A stretch of 64,000 bases of DNA from Terebella lapidaria (GCA_949152475.1 OX424563.1:11071001-11135000); one strand, 5' to 3'. Positions 52,691 to 63,835 are shown, counted from the first letter of the stretch. Notes: generated from the sequence alone by a model not told the origin. Translations and numbers: made by a program.

Positions 52691-54740
52691 AATCAGCACA
52701 AACAATAGTTACCTATTTTGTGATGAAACCAGGAGGCATGCTCAACAGCGGCCATTGCATGCCAGGATAGTTTGTGTCCTGTCTAAAAATTCCATATCAC
52801 AGGTTTATCATTGAATATCGTCATATCGTTATCGTCAAAATCTTGCCAACATCCACCATTTTTTGTATCTACTAGGCATGCTAAGACTCTGACAAAGGCA
52901 GCTGAACTTGGGGCCATATTCGAATAAACTCTATAAATAGGTAAAATGTTTATTGGATGTTTTAATTAAACAGACGGGCCTTATGACGTGGAATTGATTA
53001 CATTGAATATGTGAATGTGGTCCTAGAAAATAATTGTGCTTCTAGCAAGGTACAGTTTTCAGTGGATATTGGGTGGCATGGAAGCAACGAATGTATCATT
53101 TGATAGGCACATCGATAGAAAGATTGGTAGTCTTTGATAATTCGCTCCAAACATTGACTTGTTCAATGGTGTATGGGAACAGTTCTGTTCAATTCTATCA
53201 GTGAAGCTCATTGGCAAAATAAGTAGCAACTTTGCAGATAGAAAAATCTCCTCCAGCATTGATTCATCGACATATCTGTACAAAAACGATGCCTGAAAAC
53301 ACACAAAATCTATTGACAACTTTCTTTGGAAGTTCTTGCATGTTGTAATGCAGAGAATAAATGATCGTATTGAACCAATTTGTCATGGGACTAATAATAT
53401 TTGATCTAGCGTGTTTGGATAAGAGATTTAGAAGTATAAATACACATCTGTACCACAAGTGGTAATGCTCTCCAAACTAATAGAGATAAATAGAAGACAC
53501 ATGGGGGTGGGGTGGGAGGATAGATATACATGTATTGTATTTGTATACTTTCTACCCAAATAAATCAAATCAAAGGGAGTGAACAATTCAAATGATATAA
53601 ACAAGTACTCGAAATGACAAATACATGTACATTGTTAGCGGCGGTGACCTAGGACTCGTTACAGACAAAGCTGTTCTATAAATATGGTCATGATAGGCAT
53701 GTATACCACATGTATATTTGTTCATACTAAATCATCCAAAATTAGCATAGGCCTACTCCTTAAATGCTTCCCAATGGACACGGGATCAAACAATGTGGAC
53801 TCTCGAGAAAAAAACAAACAAGGTGCATGAATCCAAATTGGCCTTCCTGGAACCGACCATACCAATCATTATGTACAAAGGATATAACAGACATTGGAAT
53901 ATACACAAGACTAGACAAAAGAGAAAAATGAGACCGAATGAAATTTGGAGTCCGATTCATTGATGTGATAATATCACAATAGTAAATATTGAAATGATAG
54001 TGTACGTAATATACAAAAAGAACAGCTTTGATTCAGTGACAATTTGTTCCATTTGAGTTTACATGACCCCACATCGTTTATACTCCATATGTTCTGTATA
54101 TTCTGTTCTCTGTATGTTATGTCTTTGAGGCTATTTTCTTTCCATCAACTGTTGGCCGAATTATTAACGCGTAATACCTACATCAAAGTGTACATGCGCA
54201 AGACCCGGGATTGAATGTGGGCTATTTCAGTAGCCTCTGTGAGGCCATGAGTTTAGATGAAAGGGCCCAGATCCAACAGCTTTATGGGCTGGTATTGGTG
54301 AACATTACGAAACAGCAGCTAAAATAAAGGCATGGCCGGATTACTGAAACCATGCATACTCCGATATAATGTGGGCATTTGTATCATCAAGACATGTATT
54401 TATATTAATATTGCGGATCATGGTTTGAGTCAGGGGTTCTTGGAAATTTATTTAAAACGGAATACAGATGAGCAAGCATCCGAAGTCAGGCATGCTGGCA
54501 AATGTATTGTACGGTGATTATGGTGATTACAAGTACAGTGACCACAATGGAAGTTGTTTAACATTTCCATGACATACATGTATATCACAGATGGCATGAC
54601 TATGCCGGTATGTGTAGCAATATAGGTGCTGTGGTCATGTGTTGATTCAATGTGGATGGAGATAAAAATGCACAACAAGCGAGTCGTTATCACGGCGTGG
54701 TGTGGGAGGTTAGTGTCTATTAGTATTTAGAATGTCTGAT
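52691..54740 (+). repeat. block Z4 of the mosaic
   Basis: Second copy of Z, very similar to Z5, including the segment at 54,070-54,600 missing from Z3. Its right end stops within the Z core, at the fusion with Y5. Confidence 0.83.
54602..54735. promoter_or_regulatory. Z core 2, left half only
   Basis: Matches the first half of the Z core up to GTGTCTATTAGTATTTAG, then passes into block Y5. It is therefore a truncated core. Confidence 0.45.
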
Positions 54741-57270
54741 GAAGACATTCAGTTGATCTGATTGATCACATTCCAGTAATTCGTCAGAACAAACATACTC
54801 GGTTCAATGTCTGAAAATTTGGTGGCTGCATTTTTCACGTCATTGTTTTTTGTTGATTGGGACAGTGATATGATACAGGTATAGTTTTGGAGTTACAATA
54901 TGTGCTCTATGAGAGGTTGAGAGTCGCAAAACCTGTTATTTTCATTCTTATGATGACGTAAATATGGTGAGATCATTCCAAAATAACAAAAAAAAGATAT
55001 GTTGAAATATTAATTGATAACCATCTTTTTTCATTCGAAAATCAATAACAGGAGTCAAATGATTGCAAAATTGTACAATCAATTATGTCTTAACCGTTAT
55101 GTAAATTTATGGAGTACAATACTCTACCGGACGTTGTTGATATGATAACCTAGTTGTGAGTTGATAACCAATGTTGTTCTCCCAGTACACCGAAATTTTA
55201 CATGATCTTTCCTGGATGGATTCGAACACTGGTCCAAACACATATGGCTCATATTTTCACTCCCATTGCACACTATTGAACCAGCTTTGATGGACGATAA
55301 CAGAATAATGTCTTTCATCTCATCCAAACCCATGCAACGCGCTAGTATAGCATTAATTCACAGTACATTTTTTTATTTTTGTCTGATTCGAGATCAATCC
55401 AGACGACTTTTCCCCATGTATCCCCCTTATAAAATGTAGAACCCATAGTTATACATGTACATGTGCACATACCATCAACTGATCAGACAGCTAAGCAATG
55501 ACCAGAAGCTGGGACATACACCATGTGCAGTATATATGCTCTGTTTGGCGTATTGTGCATTTTAAACACATGATTAATGCATACACCACACGCTCGAGTG
55601 TTGTCTGTTTCTATGTGATCGATCTCTATTTGCGGTATATTACCGAGTATAACAAGCACATGCGGCTCGATGTGTGTGCTGCTGAGGGTTATATATGGGA
55701 TACATGGGGGATAATGTATACATGTATCATGACACAAGAGCATATATCGATCGTTACAAGGATGACAGTCCACTCAATTATCCACGTACGGTGTAGGTAA
55801 GTGGATGCGCTTCCATGTGATAATAATATAATGTTAAATACATTTTTCACCCCCCCCCCCCTCCCTCGGATGGAATTATATTGGCGATCTATCCTGCCAA
55901 TTTGGAAACAATTTCATGACGCAAAAATTACACACCTGTAATGCCAAATTACCTGTTAAATGGACATAGATACCTGGTATACGCATTGCATGGGTAAACC
56001 GTATATCCAGCATCTGGGCCAAGAGTCATATATAGAGATTATTATGCTTAATCTTAATAGGGTCAAGTGGAGCTGCCAGGGACAGGCTCCACACGCTCTG
56101 AAAGCATCACCCTGATGTTCACATCTCTCCTCAACTCTGAGTAATGATTAATTTGACATTATCAATTCGAAGGCAAACATAAATAAGCAAGTCCCACTGT
56201 TAAAACCTCAAAGGTGAATATATGTTCATACATGCCATAAGCTAACGTATTTTGCAACTGTTATGACATAGAGATCACGACATAGTTCACGACAACATTA
56301 CCGCCACTCCCTCCAGATGATACGCTGGGGTGACGATAACGATCCTCCCGCGGAATTGGGACCCGGAAAATATGAATAGAAAGGTGACAGGGGTCAAGAA
56401 ATGAGGGGCGAGCGCAGTGTGCTGTCTATTAATCTATCAACTGGGGCTATGAATATGTGTACGAGGGCAACGATGATAATCGAAAAGTAGATTAGTGGGC
56501 TCCTTGTGGAGTCAACACACGATGACAGCCTCCAATTGAGACTGTACCAGAGGAGACCACAGAGAAATGTTTGATCCCCGAGGTATTGGGCAGGAGTATT
56601 GGGTATGATGGCCTGGCGTGCCAATAGAGCAGTTATTTGAATGAAAAGATTTGTTCCATAAACCGAATTATCGTTTTCGAATCATGTGGTAAATTTCCTT
56701 TGAAAGACAATAATAGTCTGTGTGCTATGAAGATGTGTACTTGACAATATAACACATACAGTGGATATTAAGACATACATAGTAAACACGTATGGTATAT
56801 AGGTATGTCTTTTGTTGTACAGTTAATCAAACTGTCACATCGTTTGCAATCCAGTTTTACTTTGCATTATTTGTTTTGCATTACAATGGACCTATCCTAT
56901 GCTTCCAGATATCAGAGATGTTTTTATCTACATACTGAATGTTGGAATTGAATGAACCAGGAGAAATCATCCAAGATGATTATAGGAATTTATTGTAATG
57001 TATATCGAGAACATCACACGTGAAGTGTATATTCATTGTGTCTATTCAATTATAGGCGAGTGTCATAATATTCAAGCGACAGTTTGATTGCTGAGTAAAT
57101 CCAGTCGTTTGTCCAAGAGACGGGTGATAGTTTTGTACATGTAGCTCGGCAACATTTTGTTTGAAAGAATACACCCCCTCGTGCTATTCTTGTACATATA
57201 GATGGGACGATTGGTTCAGCTAGGTTTATAAAATAGGTTTTTGTATTTTAGTGCACCGACCAAAAAAACT
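54741..57270 (+). repeat. block Y5 of the mosaic
   Basis: Copy of Y closest to Y4, starting at the equivalent of 48,830. It lacks both Y4 insertions. A C-run lies at 55,850-55,861. Confidence 0.83.
56301..56636. promoter_or_regulatory. Y core 4
   Basis: Fourth copy. The plus-strand frame found in the other copies is interrupted here, while the nucleotide sequence remains well conserved. This argues for non-coding constraint. Confidence 0.5.
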
Positions 57271-59360
57271 ATGAATCAGCACGAATTTATCACAGGTTCA
57301 TCATTGAATATCGTCATATCGTTATCGTCAAAATCTTGCCATTATCCACCATTTTTTGTATCTACTAGGCATGCTAAGACTCTGACAAAGGCAGCTGAGG
57401 CCACATTCGAATAAACTCTATAAATAGGTAAAATGTTTACTGAATGTTTCAATCAAACAGACGGGCCTTATGACGTGGAATCGATCACACTGAATATGTG
57501 AATGTGGTCTTAGAAGATAATTGTGCTTCTAGCGAAGTACAGTTCTCAGTGGATGTTGGGTTGCATGGAAGCAACACATGTATCATTTGATAGGCACGTC
57601 GATAGAAAGATTCATAGTCTTTGATAATTTGCTCTGAACATTTACTCGTTTAATGGTGTATGGGAACAGTTTTGTTCAATTCTATCAGTGAAGCTCATTG
57701 GCAAAATTAGTAGCAACTTTGCAGATAGAAAAATCTCCTCCAGCATTAATTCATCACATATCTGTACAAAAACGATGCCTGAAAACACACAAAATCTATT
57801 GACAATTTCTTTGGAAGTTCTTGCATGTTGTAATGCAGAGAATAAATGATCGTATTGAACCAATTTGTCATGGGACTAATAATATTTGATCTAGCGTGTT
57901 TGGATAAGAGATTTAGAAGTATGAATACACATCTGTACCACCAGTGGTAATGCTCTCCAAACTAATAGAGATAAATAAAAGACAAATGGGGGTGGGGTGG
58001 GAGGATATTTATATGTCATTGTATATGTATACTTTCTACCCAAATAAATCAAATCAAAGGGAGTGATCAATTCAAATGATATAAACAAGTACTCGAAATG
58101 ACAAATACATGTACATTGTTAGAGGCGATGGCCTCGGTCTCGTTACAGACAAAGCTGTTCTACAAATATGATCATGATATGCACGTATACCACATGTATA
58201 TTTGTTCATACTAAATTATCCAAAATCAGCATAGGCCTACTCCTTAAATCTGGATTTGTGGAGAGCTTCCCAATGGACATGGGGTCAAACAATGTGGACT
58301 CTCGAGGAAAACCAAACAATGTGCATGAATCCAAATTGTTTTTCCTAGAACCGACCATACCAAACATTATGTACAAAAGGCATAACAGACATTGGAATAT
58401 ACACAAGACTAGTCAGAAGAGAAAAATGAGACCGAATTAATCTGGAGACCGATTCATTAATGTGATAATGTCACAATAGTAAATATTGAAATGATAGTTT
58501 ACGTAATATACAGAACGAACAGCTTTGTTTGAGTGACAATTTGCTTCATTTGAGTTTGCATGACACCACATCGTTTATACTCCATATGTTCTGTATATCC
58601 TGTTCTCTGTATGTTATACCTTCGAGGCTATTTTCTTTCCATCAACTGTTGGCCGAATTATTAACGCGTAATACATACATCAAAGTGTAAATACACAAGA
58701 CATGGGATTGAATGTGGGCTATTTCAGTAGCCTCTGTGAGGCCATGAGTTTAGATGAAAGGGCCCTGATCTAACAGCTGTATGGGATGGTGTTGGTGAAC
58801 ATTACGGAACAGCAGCTAGAATAATGGCGTGCCTGGATTATTAAAACCATGCATACTCCATTATAATGTGGGCATTTGTATCACGAAGAGATGTATTAAT
58901 ATTAATATTGCGGATCATGGTTTGAGTCAGGGGTTGTTGGGAATTTATTCAAAATGGAAATACAGATGATGGCAAACTGATGGCAAATGTGTTGTATTGT
59001 GATTGTTGTGATTATAAGTATAGAGACCACAATGGAAGTTTTACATTTACGTGATAGCCTATATCACGGGTGTCATGTGACTATGCCGGTTTGAGTAGTA
59101 ATATAGGTGCTGCGGTCATGTGTTGCTTCAATGTGGATGGAGATAATAAACAACAACAAGCGAGTTGTTACCACGGCGCAGTGTGAGATGTTAGAGTCTA
59201 TTAATATTTCACTGCTGGGGCCGCGACCGCGAGCCACCTCGGATACATATATGTACATGGAGGTAATGAGCGAGTAACGCATAGATCCTATTGATCATCT
59301 CGGCTATGTTTTCTTGGCGTGATTGTCGACATTCGCTGCTTCACCACACGAACGTGGCGA
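57271..59360 (+). repeat. block Z5 of the mosaic
   Basis: Third copy of Z, full length, ending with the complete Z core. It is the last duplicated block before the gene-associated right end of the window. Confidence 0.83.
59082..59345. promoter_or_regulatory. Z core 3
   Basis: Near-identical to Z core 1 through GTCTATTAATATTTCACTG and the TTGATCATCTCGGCTATG region. It lies about 0.2 kb from the 3' end of the small minus-strand gene candidate and about 0.5 kb from its promoter. Confidence 0.45.
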
Positions 59361-59537
59361 GCCATCAATAAAGCAGAGAAATGCAGAGGTCCTACTATAT
59401 AATTAGCCTGTAGATAGCTGCTACACTCTGTATATTCAATGAGTTGCAATAATAAAATGCAAACCATCTTATTATGAACAAGCGGAATTCAAAAAGCATT
59501 AAAGCAACGCATAATCGTTAGCAGGATAATCCATTGC

Positions 59538-59747
59538 TTAGTCCGTTGAAGTAATGAATAAGAAGTAATAGCACAGATTAATAACACAAAGCAATCCAGT
59601 AATGTCTGTTTGCGATAGACTGCTGCTGCTGCTGGAGACACGCGTGCATCCAATATCGAAAACAATCATGTTTAATGTCACAAGCCAGTCATAAAGACAT
59701 GCGGAAGCGACAAAAGCAAACAGCAACCAAGAGAATAGACGACTCAT
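59538..59747 (-). CDS. possible small secreted or membrane protein, unknown
   Basis: The frame from an ATG at 59,747 (A at -3) encodes 69 residues. They begin MSRLFSWLLFAFVASACLYD, which has the basic start, hydrophobic core and small residues of a signal peptide. A serine run follows, encoded by a CTG/CAG microsatellite, and then a second hydrophobic stretch near the end. Upstream on the same strand are a TATA box (59,880-59,887) and a CCAAT box (59,942-59,946) at canonical spacing, giving a 5' leader of roughly 100 bases. No family is recognised. It may be a first exon or a chance frame. Confidence 0.27.
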   Translation of the reverse strand: MSRLFSWLLFAFVASACLYDWLVTLNMIVFDIGCTRVSSSSSSLSQTDITGLLCVINLCYYFLFITSTD

Positions 59748-59879
59748 TCTGTATTCTGCCAGGTCCGCCTCCACTTTTCTTGGTCCGGTGGAAACAAAGA
59801 GACGCAAAAATAGGCAATTTGCTCCAAGAGTCCATATAAGTCCACAGGGAATTTCCTCTGAGTTCTGGGACCCATGATT

Positions 59880-59946
59880 TATTTATATCATTCCTCGCGC
59901 TAGAATAGCAGCAGAGCAGAGTATTTTCAGTCAGTAGCACGATTGG
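59880..59946 (-). promoter_or_regulatory. CCAAT and TATAAATA core promoter, minus strand
   Basis: Read on the minus strand, TTCCAAT is followed about 55 bases later by ATGATATAAATAAATC. This is the usual arrangement of a CCAAT/TATA promoter, with a start expected near 59,850. A possible plus-strand start codon lies at 60,033, so the region could act in both directions. Confidence 0.4.
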
Positions 59947-60032
59947 AATCAATAGGGTTTATTACGTGAATGCACACATAGTGTAAAGGCATGTGACGTG
60001 TTATACTGCAAAAAAAAACCTAACATGCATCA

Positions 60033-60189
60033 ATGGAACACTGCGACGTGACGCCATTGAACGCGCTGATCAAGTGGGTGACTTACGGACCAGATAGAAT
60101 GTATTCTTCAGTGGTACCCATCGATGTAGGATTCGATTTGTGGCCTGACTTAGAGAAAACAGTAGGAAAGTGTCGTCTCGCTGCTTATC

Positions 60190-60224
<35 letters not shown>

Positions 60225-60287
60225 AAATGCTCCAGGGATTGGATGCCTGTGCAATCGAGACCCTCAAGTCCTGCAGGACGGGGATAG
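60033..60287 (+). CDS. possible coding start, 84 codons, unknown
   Basis: An ATG in fair context (CATCAATGG) opens a frame beginning MEHCDVTPLNALIKWVTYGP. The composition is balanced for about 54 codons, then it enters a (GA)n run that reads as Glu-Arg repeats, and stops at 60,285. The first part looks coding, while the repeat makes the end doubtful. No acceptable donor was found before the repeat. No family is recognised. Confidence 0.22.
60192..60222. repeat. (GA)n microsatellite
   Basis: About fifteen uninterrupted GA dinucleotides. Confidence 0.95.
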
Positions 60288-60717
60288 GTTCCGCGGAAGA
60301 GGATGGATGAGACGGGTATCAGAAGCTGCTGACGTCCTAACGCACCCTGTTTTCATTTAATTTGTCCCTGGGCCAGTTCCCAACCCTTTCTCTCCATCGA
60401 CATCTAAGGGGGAAGAAAAGACCCCGGCTTTCTTTCAAATAAGCATGCTATAAAAAGCAGGGGATTGTGGGGCGGTTGCTGTGGAAAATTAGGGTGTTGC
60501 AGTAACTAGTGTTGATAAGCAGCCATGGTATTTCGGACTGCACATGTGTCATATCCAGTAACTGCTGACGAGCAAGAGCTAGTAATTGGATATGATGGGT
60601 TTCACGGGCAAAGACGCGGGGTCTAAGAACTATATTGACATGACGAGATGATAGATGTAGAGCTATTATCCACGTTATGTTTCATAGGCAAGATCGGCTC
60701 CTCTTATAATGAGGTCA

Positions 60718-61016
60718 TTATCTTTCGCTAAGATTCTCCAGATACAGTTTTGCATTTGCGTCATCGAAGCTGCGCTGCGCATACGCATGGACAGTTTCAA
60801 CATGACACTTTTTACAGATGACCAGGGGTTGGGGACAATAAGGCACTGAGGGAAGATGTAATTTAGCATTTTCCTTACTTTTCGTTGTCCAGAAGCGACC
60901 GTTTTTCGACTTCCTCACACTAGCGACCTCCAGATCTTTTTCCGTTCGCATGTCTTTTCGTCCATTGAGACGCGCCGGTGAGTTGTCTGGACTCTTCGAG
61001 TTATCCACACTGGAAA
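60718..61016 (-). CDS. candidate second exon of a minus-strand gene, lysine-rich protein
   Basis: On the minus strand an acceptor, TATACTCAG, at 61,017 is followed by about 100 codons without a stop, ending at TAA (60,718-60,720). The frame contains VDNSKSPDNSPARLNGRKD, a basic SVRKSKNGRFWTTK segment and later ICKKC. A near-consensus internal donor (AAAA/GTAAGG) lies just after GRFWTTK near 60,886, so the true exon may be only about 130 bases long. The KxGRFW word faintly recalls the SGRVWK motif of the Cgr1/CCDC86 nucleolar family. That is a weak resemblance and I do not name the gene. Entry phase 1 matches the exon candidate at 61,416-61,443. Confidence 0.38.
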
Positions 61017-61415
61017 CTGAGTATATCCAACGACGAAAATGACCTTCCTTCTTTTCCTTCCAACACCGTTGCTAGACTGTAATTATCCCAAATTACTGTA
61101 TGTGAGAGGTGTGCTCTCAGCCACGCACTGCCTGATCCTTGGCGGTGGGTCGTTACCTTGTGGTGTTTGGTGCAGGAAGATCAAACACACTCAGTGTGTG
61201 GTAATAGGGCTATTTTTGTGTATATGTACACTTTTGATTCAAATAATGAGTAGACTTTTTTGTTGCTTAAATCTCAGTGTGCCGTATTGCATACGTAGAT
61301 GAACGTGGTTTATCCTTGGGCGTGCGATATGTGACTTATTGCATGGAACATAGAACTAATTGATATGATATTTCACTGGGTGTTTAGATTTTCAGGTAAA
61401 TCCATTATTGCTTAC

Positions 61416-61443
61416 GCTTGACTTCCGTTTCCGGTAGTTGCAT
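61416..61443 (-). CDS. candidate first coding exon of the same minus-strand gene
   Basis: ATG at 61,443 begins MQLPETEVK and runs into a good donor, AAGC/GTAAGC, in phase 1. Joined to the acceptor at 61,017, this gives a leucine codon and continues in frame, with an intron of about 0.4 kb. Upstream, ACCGGAAAC and CCGGAAACGGAAGT resemble ETS sites common near start sites. The frame is also open well upstream of the ATG, so an earlier start or exon is possible. Confidence 0.3.
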
Positions 61444-61719
61444 GACGTAGTTTCCGGTTGACTGAGCGACGTCTAGTAGATCTGCATTTATATCCAGGCT
61501 GAGCAAGATTCCTTCCGTATATAATAAATATACCGCTTGGATTGAGCAAATATTTTCAAAGATCACAAAACACATACGAATATCTGCAGACCGCTCGAAG
61601 CCAATCACAACACAAATATACACACATATATATGCAAGTAGATATTTACATCGTTGTATACATCACGGAGAGGGTAAAACGATCGGGCTGTATCTCTGCT
61701 ACTCCATGTGATACTAGAC

Positions 61720-62170
61720 CGGCCTGGTTTCCCTCGTCAGCGAGCGGTGGCTTATCCGTATATTACACTTGACATGTGGACACAACAGTCGTGCACGAGC
61801 GCTTGGTCGCCCGCTTTCTGTCTCGCGCGCGCGGTCGGTCGGTCGGTCGCTGGGGCAGTCGTGCGGGTGCGTGCCGGTGGTAATGGGACCGCGCGCTGTG
61901 ATGGTCCGTGTGTGTGTGTGTGTGTGCGGCCGTCTGTCTGGCCGCCGTCCTTCGCTCTGTCCACACGTCCCCTCTGTACGTACCAGGCTCGTGACGTGAC
62001 GTGCCGACGGACGGACGTTTCGGGGTGGCGGACGGCGGGGGGAGGACGTGGGGGGTGCAGCAGGCGGCGCCGGGGGCTCCCAGTCTCCCTCTATATCCCG
62101 CTCACTCCCGGGACTGGTGGTGGTTGGTCGGGGGAGCAGCTCGCAGACCCACAACACTACCACACTTCCC
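61720..62170. promoter_or_regulatory. GC-rich, CpG-dense segment, probable promoter region
   Basis: A sharp rise in GC and CpG against the AT-rich window. It includes (GGTC)n at about 61,837-61,850, (GT)n at 61,908-61,926 and GGCGGGG-type words. Frames are open on both strands for 150-170 codons, which is expected of GC-rich non-coding DNA and not evidence of a protein. It lies between the minus-strand gene candidate and the plus-strand TATA boxes, so it could serve either or both. Confidence 0.5.
61908..61926. repeat. (GT)n microsatellite
   Basis: About nine GT dinucleotides inside the GC-rich segment. Confidence 0.9.
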
Positions 62171-62456
62171 GTCGCTCGTTCCCCCGCCGTATACTTCGAT
62201 CAATAGACGTGTTGTCGTAATAGCAGGCGGCCTCCATCACATGGAATGCAATCCAAGCCCCACTGGAGAGCCATCAACTGCTCCGTTATTTGGCCTCGAG
62301 TAGACCCACAGACTGTGAGAGCAGTGGAAAAATCCCTCTCCTTGTGTGACTTTCCATGATTTCACTCAATTAAAGTTGAGTTCCATTCAGCGAGATTCAT
62401 CAGCTGCCGACGGTGACGGCTTCCTTAATCCACACTCCTGTCAATATTATCAGAGC

Positions 62457-62513
62457 TATATAAAGATGCGACGTAGGATGCGGCAGCGAATCCGATAAAA
62501 CTTGTTATATAAG
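62457..62513 (+). promoter_or_regulatory. two TATA boxes, plus strand
   Basis: TATATAAAG at 62,457-62,465 and TTATATAAG at 62,505-62,513 lie downstream of the GC-rich segment. Starts would be expected near 62,490 and 62,540. A donor-like CAG/GTATTG at 62,589 and another, CTGG/GTACGT, at about 62,599 could end a short non-coding first exon. Gene unknown; it would lie mostly beyond the window. Confidence 0.33.
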
Positions 62514-62599
62514 CCCTTTGAACCGCACCGTTCAATATTTGCTCGCGCCTGCTCGTGTGCTGGTTGCTAGGGCTTGGGGGTTACGTCAGGTATTGCTGG

Positions 62600-63545
62600 G
62601 TACGTGGCCTTTGGTGTCAGGAAGTCAACGGAAGCTCTGAGGCGCGTAGACCGTCTCCAGTTCTACTGAGTGTACCTCTAGAGCGTCGCTCTCCGGTGTC
62701 CCAGCGTCAATGCAAGCCACCACGACAATACATAAGCCGGGGGCCATCTGGCCAGGAAAATGGACCTAATATGGATTCAGCAGGTCTGTTTATTATCACC
62801 AGAACGTCGATCTATTAATAATGATAATCATACTTCCTATCGGTGTGACATGCCACCATCATTGTAGAGTATGTATGACATGATCGCGTGTGAGTAATGA
62901 GCTACATGATTGTATGCCAGCCAGGTGTACGTGTACGTATAGTATGACGGTGTATGTTTCAGTCGGTGGAGGATGCGTCAATATCATAGAGACTTCTCTT
63001 TGGATCTTCTATATTTCCTTTGGAATAATTCATAGACACAAAAACACGAAATACCTGTCTAGACCTTGTTGCAATGGCAAAGATTATCAAACTTTGAGCA
63101 GGATGATCTTGTTGGGCTGGTAGAATGATCCACCACCAAGCAGTGCAATCTGGATATGTGTACGACTGAAGAGAGCAGTATCATCAATGAAACACATATA
63201 ATCTATCTAGTGAGAGGTGTACCTAAACAAGATGACAGTTTGCTTTTGGGACAACCAGGCCGCTTGGTATGATGATGCTACTGCTGACGTTGTGCTTTGT
63301 TGAACCACATGCATTTGGTCCTCGTGGTTCTGTTGTATATATGTGGACCAATGCCAACCCACAGGTCTGGTGACCATGAGCTTAGTGCAAGAGCATGATT
63401 TTTTCTCTTTCTCCGAAGCTTACTAGTATAGCATTGGTGCTGTTGTGAGGGCCATGCTGGTTGAAATAGGTTCCGCAGAACTATGGCTTTTACAATGCTA
63501 TGTTGGCGCCAGTTGATATCAATATAGTCTATGGCTCAAAACTAA
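62600..63545. other. no supported feature
   Basis: Composition is mixed and frames are short. It could be the start of an intron if the TATA boxes are real. I see no repeat or RNA gene. Confidence 0.45.
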
Positions 63546-63568
63546 AAGGCCGCTGAAGAGACATGGAA

Positions 63569-63787
63569 GAAATATTTTTGGCACATTCTTATTGCGTTTC
63601 CTCGCATTCCGGATCGCGTCTCCTTGTGACACGATCCAGATAGCGAGGGAATACAATAAGATTGCAGGGAACGCGATCCGGAGTTCGAGGGAATGGATTA
63701 AATTGCGAAGGGAACCCAGATAGATCGTGAGAGAGGAGTGCAATAATATTGCGAGGGAACGCAATAACAATGTACCAAAAATATTTC
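63569..63787. mobile_element. fold-back element with GAAATATTTTTGG ends, copy 1
   Basis: The ends GAAATATTTTTGGCACATT and the reverse complement of a near-identical word bound 219 bases. Internally there are iterations of GCGAGGGAACGCAAT-like words in both orientations. No coding capacity; the two open frames here arise from the iterations. Confidence 0.75.
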
Positions 63788-63835
63788 ACTTGTGATGGTA
63801 TGACAATTTTACGGAGCCGCTGAGGGGGCATGGGG

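Noticed and set aside
53059-53319. 86-codon minus-strand frame in Z4 with a similar frame in Z5 and a faint one in Z3
   Set aside because: Against Z3 the amino acid agreement is lower than the nucleotide agreement, the opposite of what selection on a protein gives.
61708-62220. 170-codon plus-strand and 149-codon minus-strand frames
   Set aside because: Long frames on both strands are expected in GC-rich DNA with few stop codons. The composition follows simple repeats.
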